A DNA stretch of 64,000 bases from Avena insularis (taxonomy: Eukaryota; Streptophyta; Magnoliopsida; Poales; Poaceae): contig CM042692.1 in assembly GCA_023614405.1 (NCBI GenBank), forward strand, positions 118,475,503 through 118,539,502. The letters run 5' to 3'. Each line of letters begins with the position of its first letter. Position 1 is the stretch's first letter. A program made the position numbers and the translations under genes. Under the pieces are notes generated by a model. It searched no databases, had not been told where the DNA came from, and was given only the letters and a program-made list of their open reading frames with translations. Shown one piece after another: positions 35,400-46,420 of the stretch.

Positions 35400-36060
35400 A
35401 CCAACTATAAGACGAGAATAAAAAATCCGGTCGTATAGTTACGTTCGTATAGATATCTTTGTCATCAACAAATTTTCCTCGAAGACACAGAGAATTTAAC
35501 GACCAACTATACGGCAGGAATAATAATTCCGGCTGTATAGCTCCGGTCGTATAGATATCGATGCCTTCGTACAAATTTTTCTGAAAGGTATTGAGAGTTT
35601 AACGACCAACTATACGACGGAAATAAAAATTCCGGTCGTATAGTTCTGGTCGTATAGATATTGCTGCCTTCGTAGAAATTCATCCCAAAGGCATAGAGAG
35701 TTTAACGACCAACTATACGGTGGGAATAAAAATTTCGGTCATATAGTTCCGATCGTATAGATATCGATGCCTTTGTAGAAATTCATCCCAAGGGTACTGA
35801 GAGTTTAACGACCAACTATACAGCGGGAATAAAAATTCTGGCCGTATAGTTCCGGTCGTATAGATATCGATGCTAGTTTTAGAAATTTATCTCGAGAGAC
35901 AAACAGTTTAATGACCAACTATACGGTGGGATCATTGTGATCCGGCCGTATATTTGCGTCCACAGCTATTTTCTGTATAAAGAAATCCTAGTTGGCGGCG
36001 CCACCACAACTATACAGGCAGAAGATCACCCACCTGTATAGTTCAGGCCGTATAGTTTGG
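35400..36060 (+). repeat. Tandem array of about six 103-bp hairpin units
   Basis: ACCAACTATA starts at 35400, 35502, 35605, 35708, 35811 and 35914, a period of 102-103 bases. Each unit holds an inverted pair of the type CTATACGGCGGGAAT and ATTCCGGTCGTATAG separated by a few bases, with a further GTATAG half-site. A partial hairpin (AACTATACAGGCAG paired with CTGTATAGTT) follows near 36008-36045. The same motif occurs once in each LTR (23765-23820, 39355-39415). Confidence 0.85.
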
Positions 36061-36412
36061 TGCGACCACAAAATCGCAGCGAGCGGCTAGGTCTTCCTCC
36101 TCTCCTTATTATTTCTCTCATATTCTTTCTCCAAACCTCTCAAAATCCACCTAAAACTCTTGATTCTTCGTGGATTTTGTTCGTTTGAGTGGAGGAATCA
36201 ACAGATCGGTATGTTTCTCTCCCTATCCATGCTTTATTTTCAGATTTCCATGGTTGAAACTTTCACATTGATCTAGTGGATGAACTCAAGCTTATTTTGT
36301 TTTCCTATTAAATTCTCATGTTAGGATTGAATTTTTCCACGTAGAATCATTCATATATCATGTAGAAACTATATGCCTAAGGTTTTATGGTGAAGTTCTT
36401 CAGTGCATCACG

Positions 36413-37704
36413 GTGAACAAAATTGGTAACCTCTTTCGTTCAAGCAAGCGCCAACGGGGTGAGGGCTCGAGCTCGAGGTCCCGAGCCTCGCGCAACTCCA
36501 AGTTGGACATTGTCTCATCGAGAAGGGTGCTAGCCACAAGTTGGGCCGACCACGACTTTCTCACCGCGGCAGGGTTGAAGGAGGATTTCGACCTCATGTG
36601 CAGCAGGGCGGGGTTGGCAGTACTTACCTACACTGAGCTTACCTATGAGTTCCTTGCCTCCTTCGACGACGACCACAGGGAGAAAGGTAATATGTGCGTG
36701 ATAAGCTTCACCATGAACTGGTAGCACTATGACATAAGTTTCAAACAATTTTGCAATGCTTTCAGCTTCCCTCATACTGGGGAGCCCACTGTTACTAACC
36801 TCTATAGCGTCACAAGTGGAGAGACTTGGGAGGTTATTTCTATTAATTGTGGTAGGCACTTTTATCAGAAGAAGATGTCCACCATTCAGAACCCAACCAT
36901 CCGCTACTATGCTCTGTTCCTCGCCAACACACTACTGGGAAGAGGTGACGCAGGCTCCATGGCCAATGCGGACATGGCAATGATCACAGGCTCTCTTCCC
37001 CACTTCACTACAAAGCCCCGGTCCTGCAGCTCTACTCATCCAGCACTTTCGCCACCAAAGGAACAAGACCAAAGGTGATGTTCGCATTGGTGGATTGGTA
37101 ACCCACCTTGCTTATGCATTAAATATTGTACCACCTATTATGGAACCTATTGACGGCTCCAAACTCATGTCGTCAAGTATTTGACTGCTTGTGGCTTTCT
37201 TGGTGTTTACCATGCTGACCAGAGGCTCCAAGCAAATCAATTCAATTATCTTGGTGATGCACAGGGTGAGCAGGTTCAGTTGCCCTGCCCCCAAGCCTTC
37301 TCGATTATGGAGAAAGACACTTGGATCCTCACCAAGGACCAAGTGACGGAGATCATGGACGAGCTCCAGCCCGAGGAAGAGGAAGATGAAGAAGGAGGGC
37401 AACAGGATGAGGAGGAGCATGAGCAGGAGCAGGAGGAAGAGCAGGGACACAACCCTTCTTGGGAGGGACAGCAGCAGCAAGGGGAGCTTGGGACCCGTGG
37501 CCCAACCAGCTACAACAGGGGTACAGCTACGTCCCCTATCATGAGTTCCAGCATCTCAACCAGCGTGTTGGGGAGATCGACCACACTCTTCAGGAAGTGA
37601 ATGAAGATGTGAATACTTTGACTCACTTCAGTCACTTCATGACCCACTTCCCTAACTACTACCAGCAGTATCCGCACCAGCCGCTAAATAACGGTAACAA
37701 CTGA
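36413..37704 (+). pseudogene. Athila ORF1-like gene, broken
   Basis: The frame starts MNKIGNLFRSSKRQRGEGSS and includes LTYTELTYEFLASFDDDHRE, then past an in-frame TAG (36722) FKQFCNAFSFPHTGEPTV. This matches the pattern of the plant Athila ORF-1 family (L-T-Y-E-F-L-A-S-F and F-P-H-x-G-E). The protein's function is unknown. A second part (37181-37600) has a glutamate/glutamine-rich tail (EEEEDEEGGQQDEEEHEQEQ), and a shifted frame to 37704 ends HQPLNNGNN. Stops at 36722 and about 37077 and a shift near 37500 inactivate it. It replaces the envelope-like gene position. Upstream at 36150-36230 there may be a 5' splice region. Confidence 0.7.
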
Positions 37705-39115
37705 GCCTGGCAATAGCCTAAGCTTGGGGAGGTTTGAAAACCTCCAAACTTTGCATTCATATTTTTATTTCCTCTTTTGATTTATTTTATTTCTACAAAT
37801 TTGCATGTTTATTTTCAGCTTTACATGTCTAAACATAAAATATAAAAAAATTAGTTGTAACTTTATTTGTAAGTTCATTTATTTGTTTCTCTTGGAGATT
37901 GTTTAATTTCAGGTGACTTGGCAATAGGGAAACATAGAGGGGGTTCGACTCAAATACAAGAATGAAGCAAGCAAGAAGAGGTATCACATTACTTTCATCA
38001 TCCTTTCTGCAACCTTAAAATGATCCTATAATTATTTACTCGCTTGCACTAGAGTCACTCCCCACTTAGCTTGTTATCCTATAAATTATATTCCTTTGCT
38101 AGTGTTTTATTTTTAGCTTTGAAATAATGAGCAATGAACTTGGTTAAAAAATACTTCCTATATTTTTACAACGAGAAAAAGCATCTGAAAGATGACTTGA
38201 GTCCATGTTCAGTCCAAAGAATTTAATTTTAGAACTACTCCATCCCATTTGAGCTTAATATAAATAGACTTGATAGTACCCTTGATTGAAATTGTTTGAT
38301 AAAATGGATGCTTTGAAGTAGTAGAAATTATGCCACTACTTTTTCTAATAATTTCCGTAAGATGTTGCTTTACATGTGTCATTACAACTCTGTCATGCTC
38401 CATGGGGAACTATTAACTCCGTTGGCCAGCGAACAATCTAAATGTGGGAAACCATTTGATTTCGGCTATTAAGTTATGTAAACGTTTGTAGCAGCAATGC
38501 TATGACGGGTAAATTTTTTAGTCTCCTCATGGTTTCACGTTCCAAGTGAAGTTGTAGTACTCCTCTGACCCATTATTGCTCAACAATTATTTATTGGCAT
38601 GGTCATAAGTGCACAACATAGTCCCAATTAAACATGATAAAAATAGTGGCATGATTTCTCTATGAAAGAGCTAAAGTTTATAAAAGGCAAAAGAAAAGAA
38701 AGAGGTGCTTTGATAGTCTTGAAATTTTGACATGGGAGTAGATGAGTTGTTCTTAAATTAAATGTTTTGATGCCAACTTGAGTACTCTTAATTGGTTAAA
38801 CAAACAAGAATAAAAAGTTTTCATCTCTCCATCAAGAGAGGCACCAAAAGAATTTGTCTCACTTTCCTAGCTAAACTTTCGACACTTGCTTGGGCATATG
38901 ATTTATTTTCTAACAAGATATATGTGGTTAGGAAGTGGACTCAGTGCAATCTTGTGAATACTTGTATGACCATATTTAAGATTGCAGGGATTGTGAAGAA
39001 AAGAATTTGACACCAATTCAAACTTGTGAGTTCCTTTATTTTTAGTCTCGAATCTCCGCTATTCTTTCTTATTTCCTTGTCACTCGAGGGCGAGCAACAT
39101 CTAAGCTAGGGGAGT
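37705..39115 (+). other. 3' untranslated region of the Athila-type element with polypurine tract
   Basis: AT-rich, with no convincing frame. It ends with CTAAGCTAGGGGAGT at 39101-39115, a polypurine-type tract directly before the LTR. Confidence 0.65.
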
Positions 39116-40578
39116 TGATAGCTATGATATTCGACACATTTTTCTGGCTTTTATTGATGGTTTTCTTCCGGGTTTGATTGTTTTCTGGCTTTACCTAACG
39201 CTAATACTTCGGTAGCGAAGAAAACTTGGTTTTTAATGTGTGTTTCGAGTTCTGGACGTCAATAGAAGGATTTAACTAGAGAAACACAATATTCCGGAGA
39301 AAATAAATGAGTCTCACCTTGGAAGCACGCGAGGGGAACTCATAGAAGCTTTAACGAGCAACTATATGACGGGAATATTTTTCAGGCCGTATAGTTCCCA
39401 CCGAATAGTTGTCGCTGCCTCTGTCTTGTCAAAAGGGACAACTTCCGTGAAGGGACGGAGGACAAAAACACAACACAACAGCCGCCATACCATCCATAAG
39501 GGATAAAGAAGAGATCTGGAGAAGAAGGGGAAGACATTCTTTATCTCGCTCCACGATCTTTGACCTCCTAGCCAATACACCCCCATAGCCACTACTTGTA
39601 CTTGAGAGAGAGAGGGATCTCCACCTTGCAAGACTAGGATTTGAGATTGTTTCTTCCCATCTTGAATTGTGTTGGATATTTTTCTATTCTTATTGTGGAT
39701 CTCCATGGTAATACAAAGACGAATTCCCTTTATTTGATTATATTGATGATCCGTTCTTCTCTCATGTGTGAGTAATTCCCTTTGGCGTGGGAGATGTAGG
39801 GGATTGGTGAGATGTGATGTGCCTTCATATATTTTATATTAGTTTGTGATTGATTCTAATTATTATATTATGTGTGCTTGACTATCTGTGGGATGCCTAA
39901 TACTTGTTGTCCAATTAAGGACCCAGACAACATGATGCTTTGTTCTACATAGATAAGATCTTGTTCGCTAGTGGACCGACGACACCTGGGTGACACGGGG
40001 ATATCAATAAAAAACTAGTAGACTCGAGGATAACGAGGATCCACTGTGCTTATTGCATTAGTCCGATTCAAGGAGCTTAATCGCTAAGCGACCTAAAGGG
40101 TCTTAATTGTCTAGTGTCTGACCATGGTTTTGGTAACAGGCTAGTAGGATTATTAAAGTTGGGATGAAATCTACCAAGGGGAGTTCCGTCTAATTATGGG
40201 TTGCTCGCCTACACATATATTTATAAGATTATAATTGTTACATTTATCATTCGTCTACCTGGCACAGTCACTATCACCATGAACTGAATCTCCCTACGCC
40301 TTCTTTCGCCATCTGTAGGAAACAACAAACAACCAAGTCGTTCTTTACTTTTATGCTTTATATTTCTGATGTTTATGTTTTAGTTCTATTCAAATACATC
40401 TCATTTAATCAAAACCCCATTCCTCTTTCAACACTTGCAGTCAATTCACTTGAAGACCTATGACAACTTCAGGTGTGACATAGACTTCACCCATAAACAT
40501 TTACCTTTGGGCTCCCTGTGGGATCGATATCTATACTTCGAAACTAGCTACAAACGATATGTGCTCTTGTAGACATCA
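39116..40578 (+). repeat. 3' LTR of the plus-strand Athila-type element
   Basis: It begins TGATAGCTATGAT and ends GTAGACATCA, 1463 bp, with the AATAC duplication directly after. It contains the hairpin motif at 39355-39415. Confidence 0.9.
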
Positions 40579-40583
40579 AATAC

Positions 40584-41347
40584 TGAATTCTAGTTTTATG
40601 TTTGGATACTCAACGTGTTTGTCGGGATTTTTCATCATATCGTAGATATGGAAACTTTCTAGCAGCATGCATTGATGTGCAGTTACCAGCCCCACATGAC
40701 AGATCCCTTACCTTCCTGTTGTAAACACAGCATCCAGACATGTTACCCTAGCGGATGCGGTCTGAGAATTCGAAGCTTTGATCAAGTATCTTGTTTGGAT
40801 GATGCAATTACTGAAGTTGTCATGTCGACTAACACTCCCTCCCGATGGGAGTAACCCACGAGACTATGTTCACGTGCTTGCATCCAAGCATAGGCTTGAA
40901 GTTACTTTTCTTGCAAGTGTATATATTCTCCTATTGACTCCATTAGATAATTGGTTGTTTCTATCGGGTGTGTGGCCAATGCTCCCGATGGGAGTAACCC
41001 CGAGGGTATGTTTGACTACTTGTAGCCAAGCATAGGCTCAAGGATTATACACATCTGAGGAGGTACTCTACTTAGATCTTTTTATCCTTGAATGCAAGTA
41101 ATAATCATCGTATCCTCTGGAGATTGTTTTTATCGGGTGCGCGGCCAGCGTTTCCGATGGAAGTATCCCCAGAGGCTATGTTCGACTACTTGTATACGAG
41201 CATAATCTTAGACAATCTCTTTATCCGAGGAGGTAATCGACTCGGGTCTTAGCGTAAGTTGACGCTGCTGGCATTAGTCGACTCCATTGGAGGACCTATA
41301 GTTGACATCATTGTAAGCTACAAAATACATAAATAATTGTAAAGTAC
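40584..41347 (+). mobile_element. Internal DNA of the split non-autonomous element, right piece
   Basis: This contains three copies of the block around TATCGGGTGCGCGGCCAGCG and CCGATGGGAGTAACCCC (about 40835, 40965 and 41130), followed by ACTCGGGTCTTAGCG and TTGGAGGACC. It is collinear with 60229-60415 of the intact relative. The homology stops at GTACT (41347). Confidence 0.65.
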
Positions 41348-42399
41348 TAGACTCCTCTCTGCCCCCTGGAGCGCGGCTACGAGACCAACCGTTGCAAGTC
41401 ATCTGCGTCTAAGGCAGATTATCTGGTCATAAAGACAAAGACCATCAGTTGTAGACAGGAAAGCATTGTCGAGCATGTGTGATAAGAAAGCATAGTCAAA
41501 TGTCGTAGGAAAGGCCTAGGCTAGCGAGATTTAAAAGAAAATCTAAAATGGATGAATTAGAGCTACCAAAATAATCTAGGCCCCATACACCATCTATCAC
41601 CTAAGGGTGAGTGATAGATGGTGTTTGCACTGCAGGTTGCATGCGACCTTTATTTTCGTGTTTATCAGCGCTCTCTAAACTGTTGAGGTAGGACTAAACT
41701 TCTATATGGAATGCGTTCTTACTTCGCGGAGTCCTCATCCAACGCATGCATTCATAGTGTACGTGGCTGATCTTTTAGTACGTCCGGGGTCACAACTGTT
41801 AGGAAAAACGCGTGATAATCTAGACTTATTTACAAGCTAAAATTATTAGGCAGAAATCTGGCAACACGTATCATCCGTCTTGTGGAAAAGGCGTGCTAGG
41901 GTAGCAAATAGGCAGTACCTATGTTCCATAATATAAGCCTTTTTAGAAGGTTCTTTTACCCTGATATAAAAAGTCTTACACATTTGCATCGTCATTCTAG
42001 GTAAAACCCATGCGTGATCATTATCTGTAAATGTCTTATATCGTCATTTTGCAGCACTACGTTTGTTCAACCGCCACGCGTGCAGAACGTCTAATGACAT
42101 TAGAAAATGCAGCCAACTCATGTATGAGGAGCGACCTGAACGTGAAGTCAACAAAATAATAAGTCTAATGATAACTCTGCACATGCAGCGACGCAAACCA
42201 AATAACCAATATGCATGTTACTCTTTATTTTTTCACATTATTTTATTATAGTCAAATTGTATAGAGATATGAAAACGGAAAAGAAAATATTATAAAAAAA
42301 ATTGTCTTTAAAATAAAAACAATAAATTCTTATAGTTGTCATCATCTCATGCTTATTAATACCTCCATCCTCCTCCTTCGCTCGTCCTTAGAAGAGTCA
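41348..42399. other. Unassigned class II-like internal DNA
   Basis: No coding motif recognised. It probably belongs to the element whose right end is near 44733. A palindromic patch CACCATCTATCACC / GTGATAGATGGTG at about 41589-41621 could form a hairpin. Confidence 0.3.
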
Positions 42400-43785
42400 G
42401 GTAGAAAAAACATTTTCCTAATGTCCTTCATCTAGGTCATGAGCTTCGTCAGTGTGTTCTAATTCTCCTTCACGCTAGCGTGCATGGGACGAAGGTTTCT
42501 CCTAAGAGCGTTGAAGACTCTGAGTATGTCTTCATCGGTGAGCACCCAATGTTGCTACTGGCATTACCAGCAAAACAATCCCTCTGTTTCCTTTTGTGTC
42601 GGAGTCTTTGCATCGTCCTTTGAATAGGAAGCAAACGCGGGATGCTCGCCTCTCTCCATTGGCAGCTGGCTAGGACATAAGAAATCATATGTCGTCATAG
42701 TCGAGGAGAAGCCGATGGCAGGGGCGACATGCAGAAACACCTAAAAACAAGAAGCAATGGTTAGCAAAAATACATCGAGGGTGAAAGTCGAGTAGGCAAC
42801 ACTGTCATTGGAAGAGCAAGGTAACATATGATGGTTTATAGCTTCCTTAAGAATGTCTTTCTCCAAAGGCAGTCAGCCATGACACAAGAAGTCAGTGGTA
42901 GTCATAGTCTAGAATAAGCCGGCGATGGAAGGCTCACGAAGAGAAGACACTAAAAAGCAAGAATAAATGGTCAGCCTATCAAAGCGAAAGGATAGGTCGA
43001 CTCGAGAGAAAGTTAGATAAGGAAGCCTACCATATTTTTGGTTGGCTTTAATACCATCTTCCTTAAACGGCAGCAGGAAGACGCGTAGGAAGTCGTCGTC
43101 CACCGTGGTCGAGCAACACCGGACATTAGCAGGTGGACACGCTGGAGACCCTGGTAAGAAGAAAGCAAACGTGAGAACAACGAAAGCGGACACCGTAGAA
43201 TCTATAAGAGCAAGCAACGAAAAGAAAACGCATACCATCGATGTGATGCAATCTGTCTTCCTTTAGCAGATCTTCAATCGTCGGACTTCTCCGCTACTCC
43301 ATGGCGAACAGACTCGTAGAGCTGAAAAAATAATAAAAGTTAAAACAAAATAAAAATTGAGAATCACCGTACTAAAAAAATAGGAAAATAGATCGACAAA
43401 AGAAGAGAGACATACCGTTGTACCAGAAGAGTAGATGAAGAATACCAAAACTTGCAGATACATAAAGTTCACTAGGTCAGCGTGCTAACTCCTACTATCG
43501 AAGGAAAGTAAAGAAATATGTGTGCGTAAAGAAGCACACACTGTGAGAAGAGATCCTTCGTAAGGAAGTGGAGCCTACAAAAGCACATAAGAAAATCAAT
43601 CAGGGTTCAAATACATTAGAGAAAAGCGGCTCGTAGGTAAACGAGAAAAATAAAATAAGTACGATAGCCCCGTAGAGACGATGTTTGGCAATACACGGGA
43701 GCTTACCTTGCGTGAAGGGTTGGAGGAGGTCGCCGTGTATGGAGGCATAAGGGTAAAGAGGAAGAAGGTCGGCGTCCATGCGCAT
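42400..43785 (-). pseudogene. Unrecognised multi-exon gene inside a class II-like element
   Basis: On the minus strand an exon-like chain can be followed. The first exon (43785-43707) reads MRMDADLLPLYPYASIHGDL and ends at a GTAAG donor. Another ends near 43416 (FWYNG then GTATG). A third, near 43320-43237, reads TIEDLLKEDRLHHIDG then GTATG. A fourth, 43155-43036, reads STTVDDDFLRVFLLPFKEDG and ends at a donor. Downstream, 42920-42840 and 42710-42620 look like two copies of one exon (both with TATGAC...GATTTCTTATG-like sequence). I recognise no domain. It could be a tnpA-like accessory gene of a CACTA or Mutator element. Stops occur in several segments. Confidence 0.4.
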
Positions 43786-43859
43786 GGTAGAAAAGAGCAA
43801 GGAAAGAAAGGCTAACTACTCCTATTTTTTCTATGAGACGCAGATGAGAGGAATCCACA

Positions 43860-44350
43860 CATGTCTATTGTGTATATTGACGCGTAGAGTCTATGCAACC
43901 AATTGTGTTATCATACATGAGAAACCACTGACGTCTAGAGTCTACGATGCCATCTCGGCACTCCACCGCAACGAACCGCGTATGCTAGGGCCTACGTTGC
44001 AACATCAGATGTCCACAAGCCCACCCGCCACGATGAACCGCGGCTGGTTAGAGTCTAAGGTGGCTCGTCCACTCTAGATGGGACCTATGTCCACAAGAAA
44101 ACACGAACGAGTCTATGGTCTACGGTTCCACACTGGTTCCCATGGACGAGATAAGGCCGCCATATCGACTCTGGATGAGCCCCCCGTCCGCAAGAAACCA
44201 CGGTCATCTACGATCTACGATGTCATTGTGGCTCATTATGGGACCCATAGACGCGATAAAGCCACCACATCGACTCTGGGTGATCCCGTGTCCACATGAA
44301 ACCGTGGACGTCTACGGTCTATGGTGCCATGTTCGCTCTTTGAGGGCCCC
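43860..44350 (-). repeat. Subterminal repeats of about 105-110 bp
   Basis: Read on the minus strand, units of the type GTAGACGTCCACGGTTTC, GTGGACACGG, CCCAGAGTCGATGTGG and ATCGCGTCTATGGGTCCCAT recur about four times with decay. The layout, just inside a terminal inverted repeat, is that of subterminal repeats where a transposase binds. Confidence 0.6.
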
Positions 44351-44733
44351 ATAGCCATGAGAGTACGCAGTCGGCATGGGTCAGCAAGCCACGTCGGCTC
44401 TAAGCAAGCCCCACAACCCACCGGGTGCAGAGCATTGTCACGAAGGGACCGCCTCTCACCTCGGGCGTTCTAACCCGAGTACGTTGACGGCGGGCCCATG
44501 TCTTGCGTGTGGCCAACTGTCCAGCAACGTGGGTACGACAGCACACGGTACACCCATTCGCGATATGGAATATTTTTTCTTGGCCCACAGTGGGACCCAC
44601 CTCATGGGATAGCAGGGCTCTGTTGACGTCACCACATCCTTCTCAGCATCCATCCCACGGCCGAAAATAATCGGACGACGTGGATAGCAGTTTGAGCCGA
44701 AACAATCTTAGTGGTATTATTTACTCTTGATTT
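44351..44733 (-). repeat. Class II-like element end, right member of the inverted pair
   Basis: Reverse-complement similarity to 21524-21780 extends from the outer end GAGTAAATAAT inward through GGCTCAAACTGCTATC, a GGCCC...GGGCCA block and GTGGGTGTACC. The immediate flank TGTCTTGTAAA...ATATTTGCC resembles 60421-60450 of the non-autonomous element, so this end may lie inside another copy of it. Confidence 0.5.
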
Positions 44734-45872
44734 GTGTCTTGTAAAAAATATTTGCCTTTTGGTTTGTTATAATATTTTATAATGCCATTGGACACGATGT
44801 CGGCAGCCACATCGTGGACCTGCCGGGCTGCGAAGGGAACAGTAGTAGGGCCGCCGGCAAATGGAGCAGCAGGGGAGCCGGTGCCGTCAAGGATGAGGTG
44901 AAGGATGATCCGGTGGACGACCCGGAGGATGACTACGAGGCCTACCTCACTTTCCTCCTCGGTCGCCACTCTCTTGGGAGCGCCGGCATGAATGGACGGC
45001 TTTGGGGAACGCCAACACGAACGAACGCTCGCTTAGGAGTGCCAACACGAACGAAGTCTCGTGACCGTCCTTGTTCTTCGTCTTCGGTGAGCCGATCAGG
45101 CCGTCGAGGCACGCCATCTCTTCCTCCTGACATTGGTGGAAGAAACTCTCCCACCAGACGTTGTTCTACGGGTGCCACATGGCCGACTCCTGCTCCGCTG
45201 GCATGAGGTGCGCACGGTGCTCGTGGATCTCCTACCACCAGCGCTCGCTGGTGTGCTTCAGCATCGGCGGGATGCAGATACCTTTTGCTGCTAGCCGCCA
45301 CGTGGTTTGTAGATGATAGTCCGGCGGGCAAGGGTATCACACGTGGTAGAGCATCCACGCCTCGTCGATGCTAAGGTCGTGGGGGCCGAAGCCGTTCTCG
45401 GCAGCACCGCCGTGACGGCGTGGGTGCGACATGGCTACGGTAGGGGTGGCAGTGGGGTTGTTCTCATTGGCGGCTGAGTGAGCAAGTGGGGAACGGTGGA
45501 AGAATGGAGGAAGCATCGTCCCGGAGCGGCGGTATTTAACCCGAGAGGAGGTGAAGGGGTCGGTGCCGACATTGATGGAGTCACCGTGTCTGCTCCGACG
45601 AGACCGCTCGCTGCACCACCTATGGAACATACTGGCGTCTTTACTATCCTGACCGACGCTTTGACCGTGACCTAGGTCACTGCTAGCGCTCACCCACGCG
45701 GCATGTACGTTGTGTCCGGCGCGCCCAGAAGAAACCGATGGCACGGGAATAAGACAGGCATGTCAGACAAGTTATTGGGCCACATCGGACGGAATGTGAC
45801 TTTGAGGCTACTGGACGCGCAAACACGTACGGACGCGTCCAATAGCCTTGACGCAGGAGCAGCTGAAGATGC
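44734..45872 (-). mobile_element. Non-autonomous class II element with passenger ORF (possibly Harbinger-type)
   Basis: On the minus strand the right edge reads TAAGAGCATCTTCAGCTG. From memory, GAGCATCTCCAGC is a common start of grass class II elements with TTA/TAA target sites. Inside is a gene-like unit with a promoter and a broken ORF. The left end is not resolved, so element boundaries and superfamily are uncertain. Confidence 0.4.
44800..45432 (-). pseudogene. Passenger ORF, hypothetical grass class II-associated protein
   Basis: The frame starts at 45432 with MSHPRRHGGAAENGFGPHDL, then SIDEAWMLYHV and a stop. Reading through stops gives YPCPPDYHLQTTWRLAAKGI and NNVWWESFFHQCQEEEMACL. 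From memory, proteins opening this way (alternating polar stretches, W-W-x-S-F-F) are recurrent hypothetical proteins of Triticeae repeats; the function is unknown. A TATA-like TTAAATA lies about 100 bases upstream on the minus strand (plus 45532-45541, TATTTAA). At least two stops plus a short duplication (ACGAACGAACGCTCG / ACGAACGAAGTCTCG, about 45015-45060) disable it. Confidence 0.5.
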
Positions 45873-46123
45873 TCTTATATATACTAGCAGAATGCACGTG
45901 CGTTGCTACATGCTAGAAATAAAATAAAAATAGTCTCATATAAATTTTTAAAAAGGTTTAATATACTCAAACATTATGCATCCTGATTTCTATCTTTACT
46001 ATTAAAAACAAAATGGTGGTGTCATACGGTGTCACACTTCACTAATATTACACACCGAAACAACCAACATACACAAAAAAAAGGAACGAACCACATCTAG
46101 CCCGCCCGCACGTACATATCCAG
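45873..46123. other. Flank of the MULE with a Helitron-like terminus candidate
   Basis: Minus-strand GCAACGCACGTGCATTCTG followed by CTAGT at 45884-45905 resembles the 3' end of plant Helitrons: a short hairpin a few bases before CTAG, then T. A TCTATCTTTACTATTAAAA stretch at about 45994 looks like a plus-strand Helitron 5' end. Neither has a confirmed partner. The last nine bases, CATATCCAG (46115-46123), are the MULE's target duplication. Confidence 0.3.
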
Positions 46124-46420
46124 AGGGATTTTTTTTAAATAGCGCACTTTTTTTATTTAATTCCACAACTGTCGCGCGAATTTAAAATTTTACAGATCTA
46201 GGCATTTGTCGGTCACGGCCAGACCGAGTGGTCCACTCGGCGTGAGCGTAGCCGAATAAAATCGCACTCGGCGACAGCCTGGCCGAGAGCAGGCGGTGGC
46301 GGGCCCGCGGTGACCGAGAGAACCAATCGGCGAGACCGAGGCCGAGTGGGCCTTTCGGCCAGATCGAGGCCGAGTGAGGCTTTCGGCGACAACCTGGCCG
46401 AGTGAAACCTAACTAGGACC
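46124..46420 (+). repeat. Left terminal inverted repeat and subterminal GGCCGA repeats
   Basis: 46124-46225 is the inverted repeat. From 46213 to 46405, GGCCGAG/CTCGGCG-type motifs recur every 20-40 bases, mirrored by TCGGCT/GGCCGA motifs at 55325-55560. Subterminal motif clusters of this kind are typical transposase-binding regions. Confidence 0.75.

Larger units (their letters stand above)
23523..40578 (+). mobile_element. Athila-type Ty3/gypsy element, non-autonomous, with nested insertion
   Basis: The flanking duplication is AATAC (23518-23522 and 40579-40583). The 5' LTR is 23523-24826 plus 32517-32677, split by the minus-strand element at 24827-32511; the 3' LTR is 39116-40578. The tRNA-Asp primer site is at 32688. 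Contents in order are gag, aspartic protease, a 103-bp hairpin array, an Athila ORF1-like gene and the 3' untranslated region. Reverse transcriptase, RNase H and integrase are absent, so it depends on other elements. By eye the two LTRs agree at roughly nine positions in ten, making it older than the element inside it. Confidence 0.85.

Noticed and set aside
35400..36060. CRISPR-like regular array
   Set aside because: Regular 103-bp period, but the units have no distinct spacers and the DNA is plant nuclear; it is a tandem hairpin repeat inside a retrotransposon.
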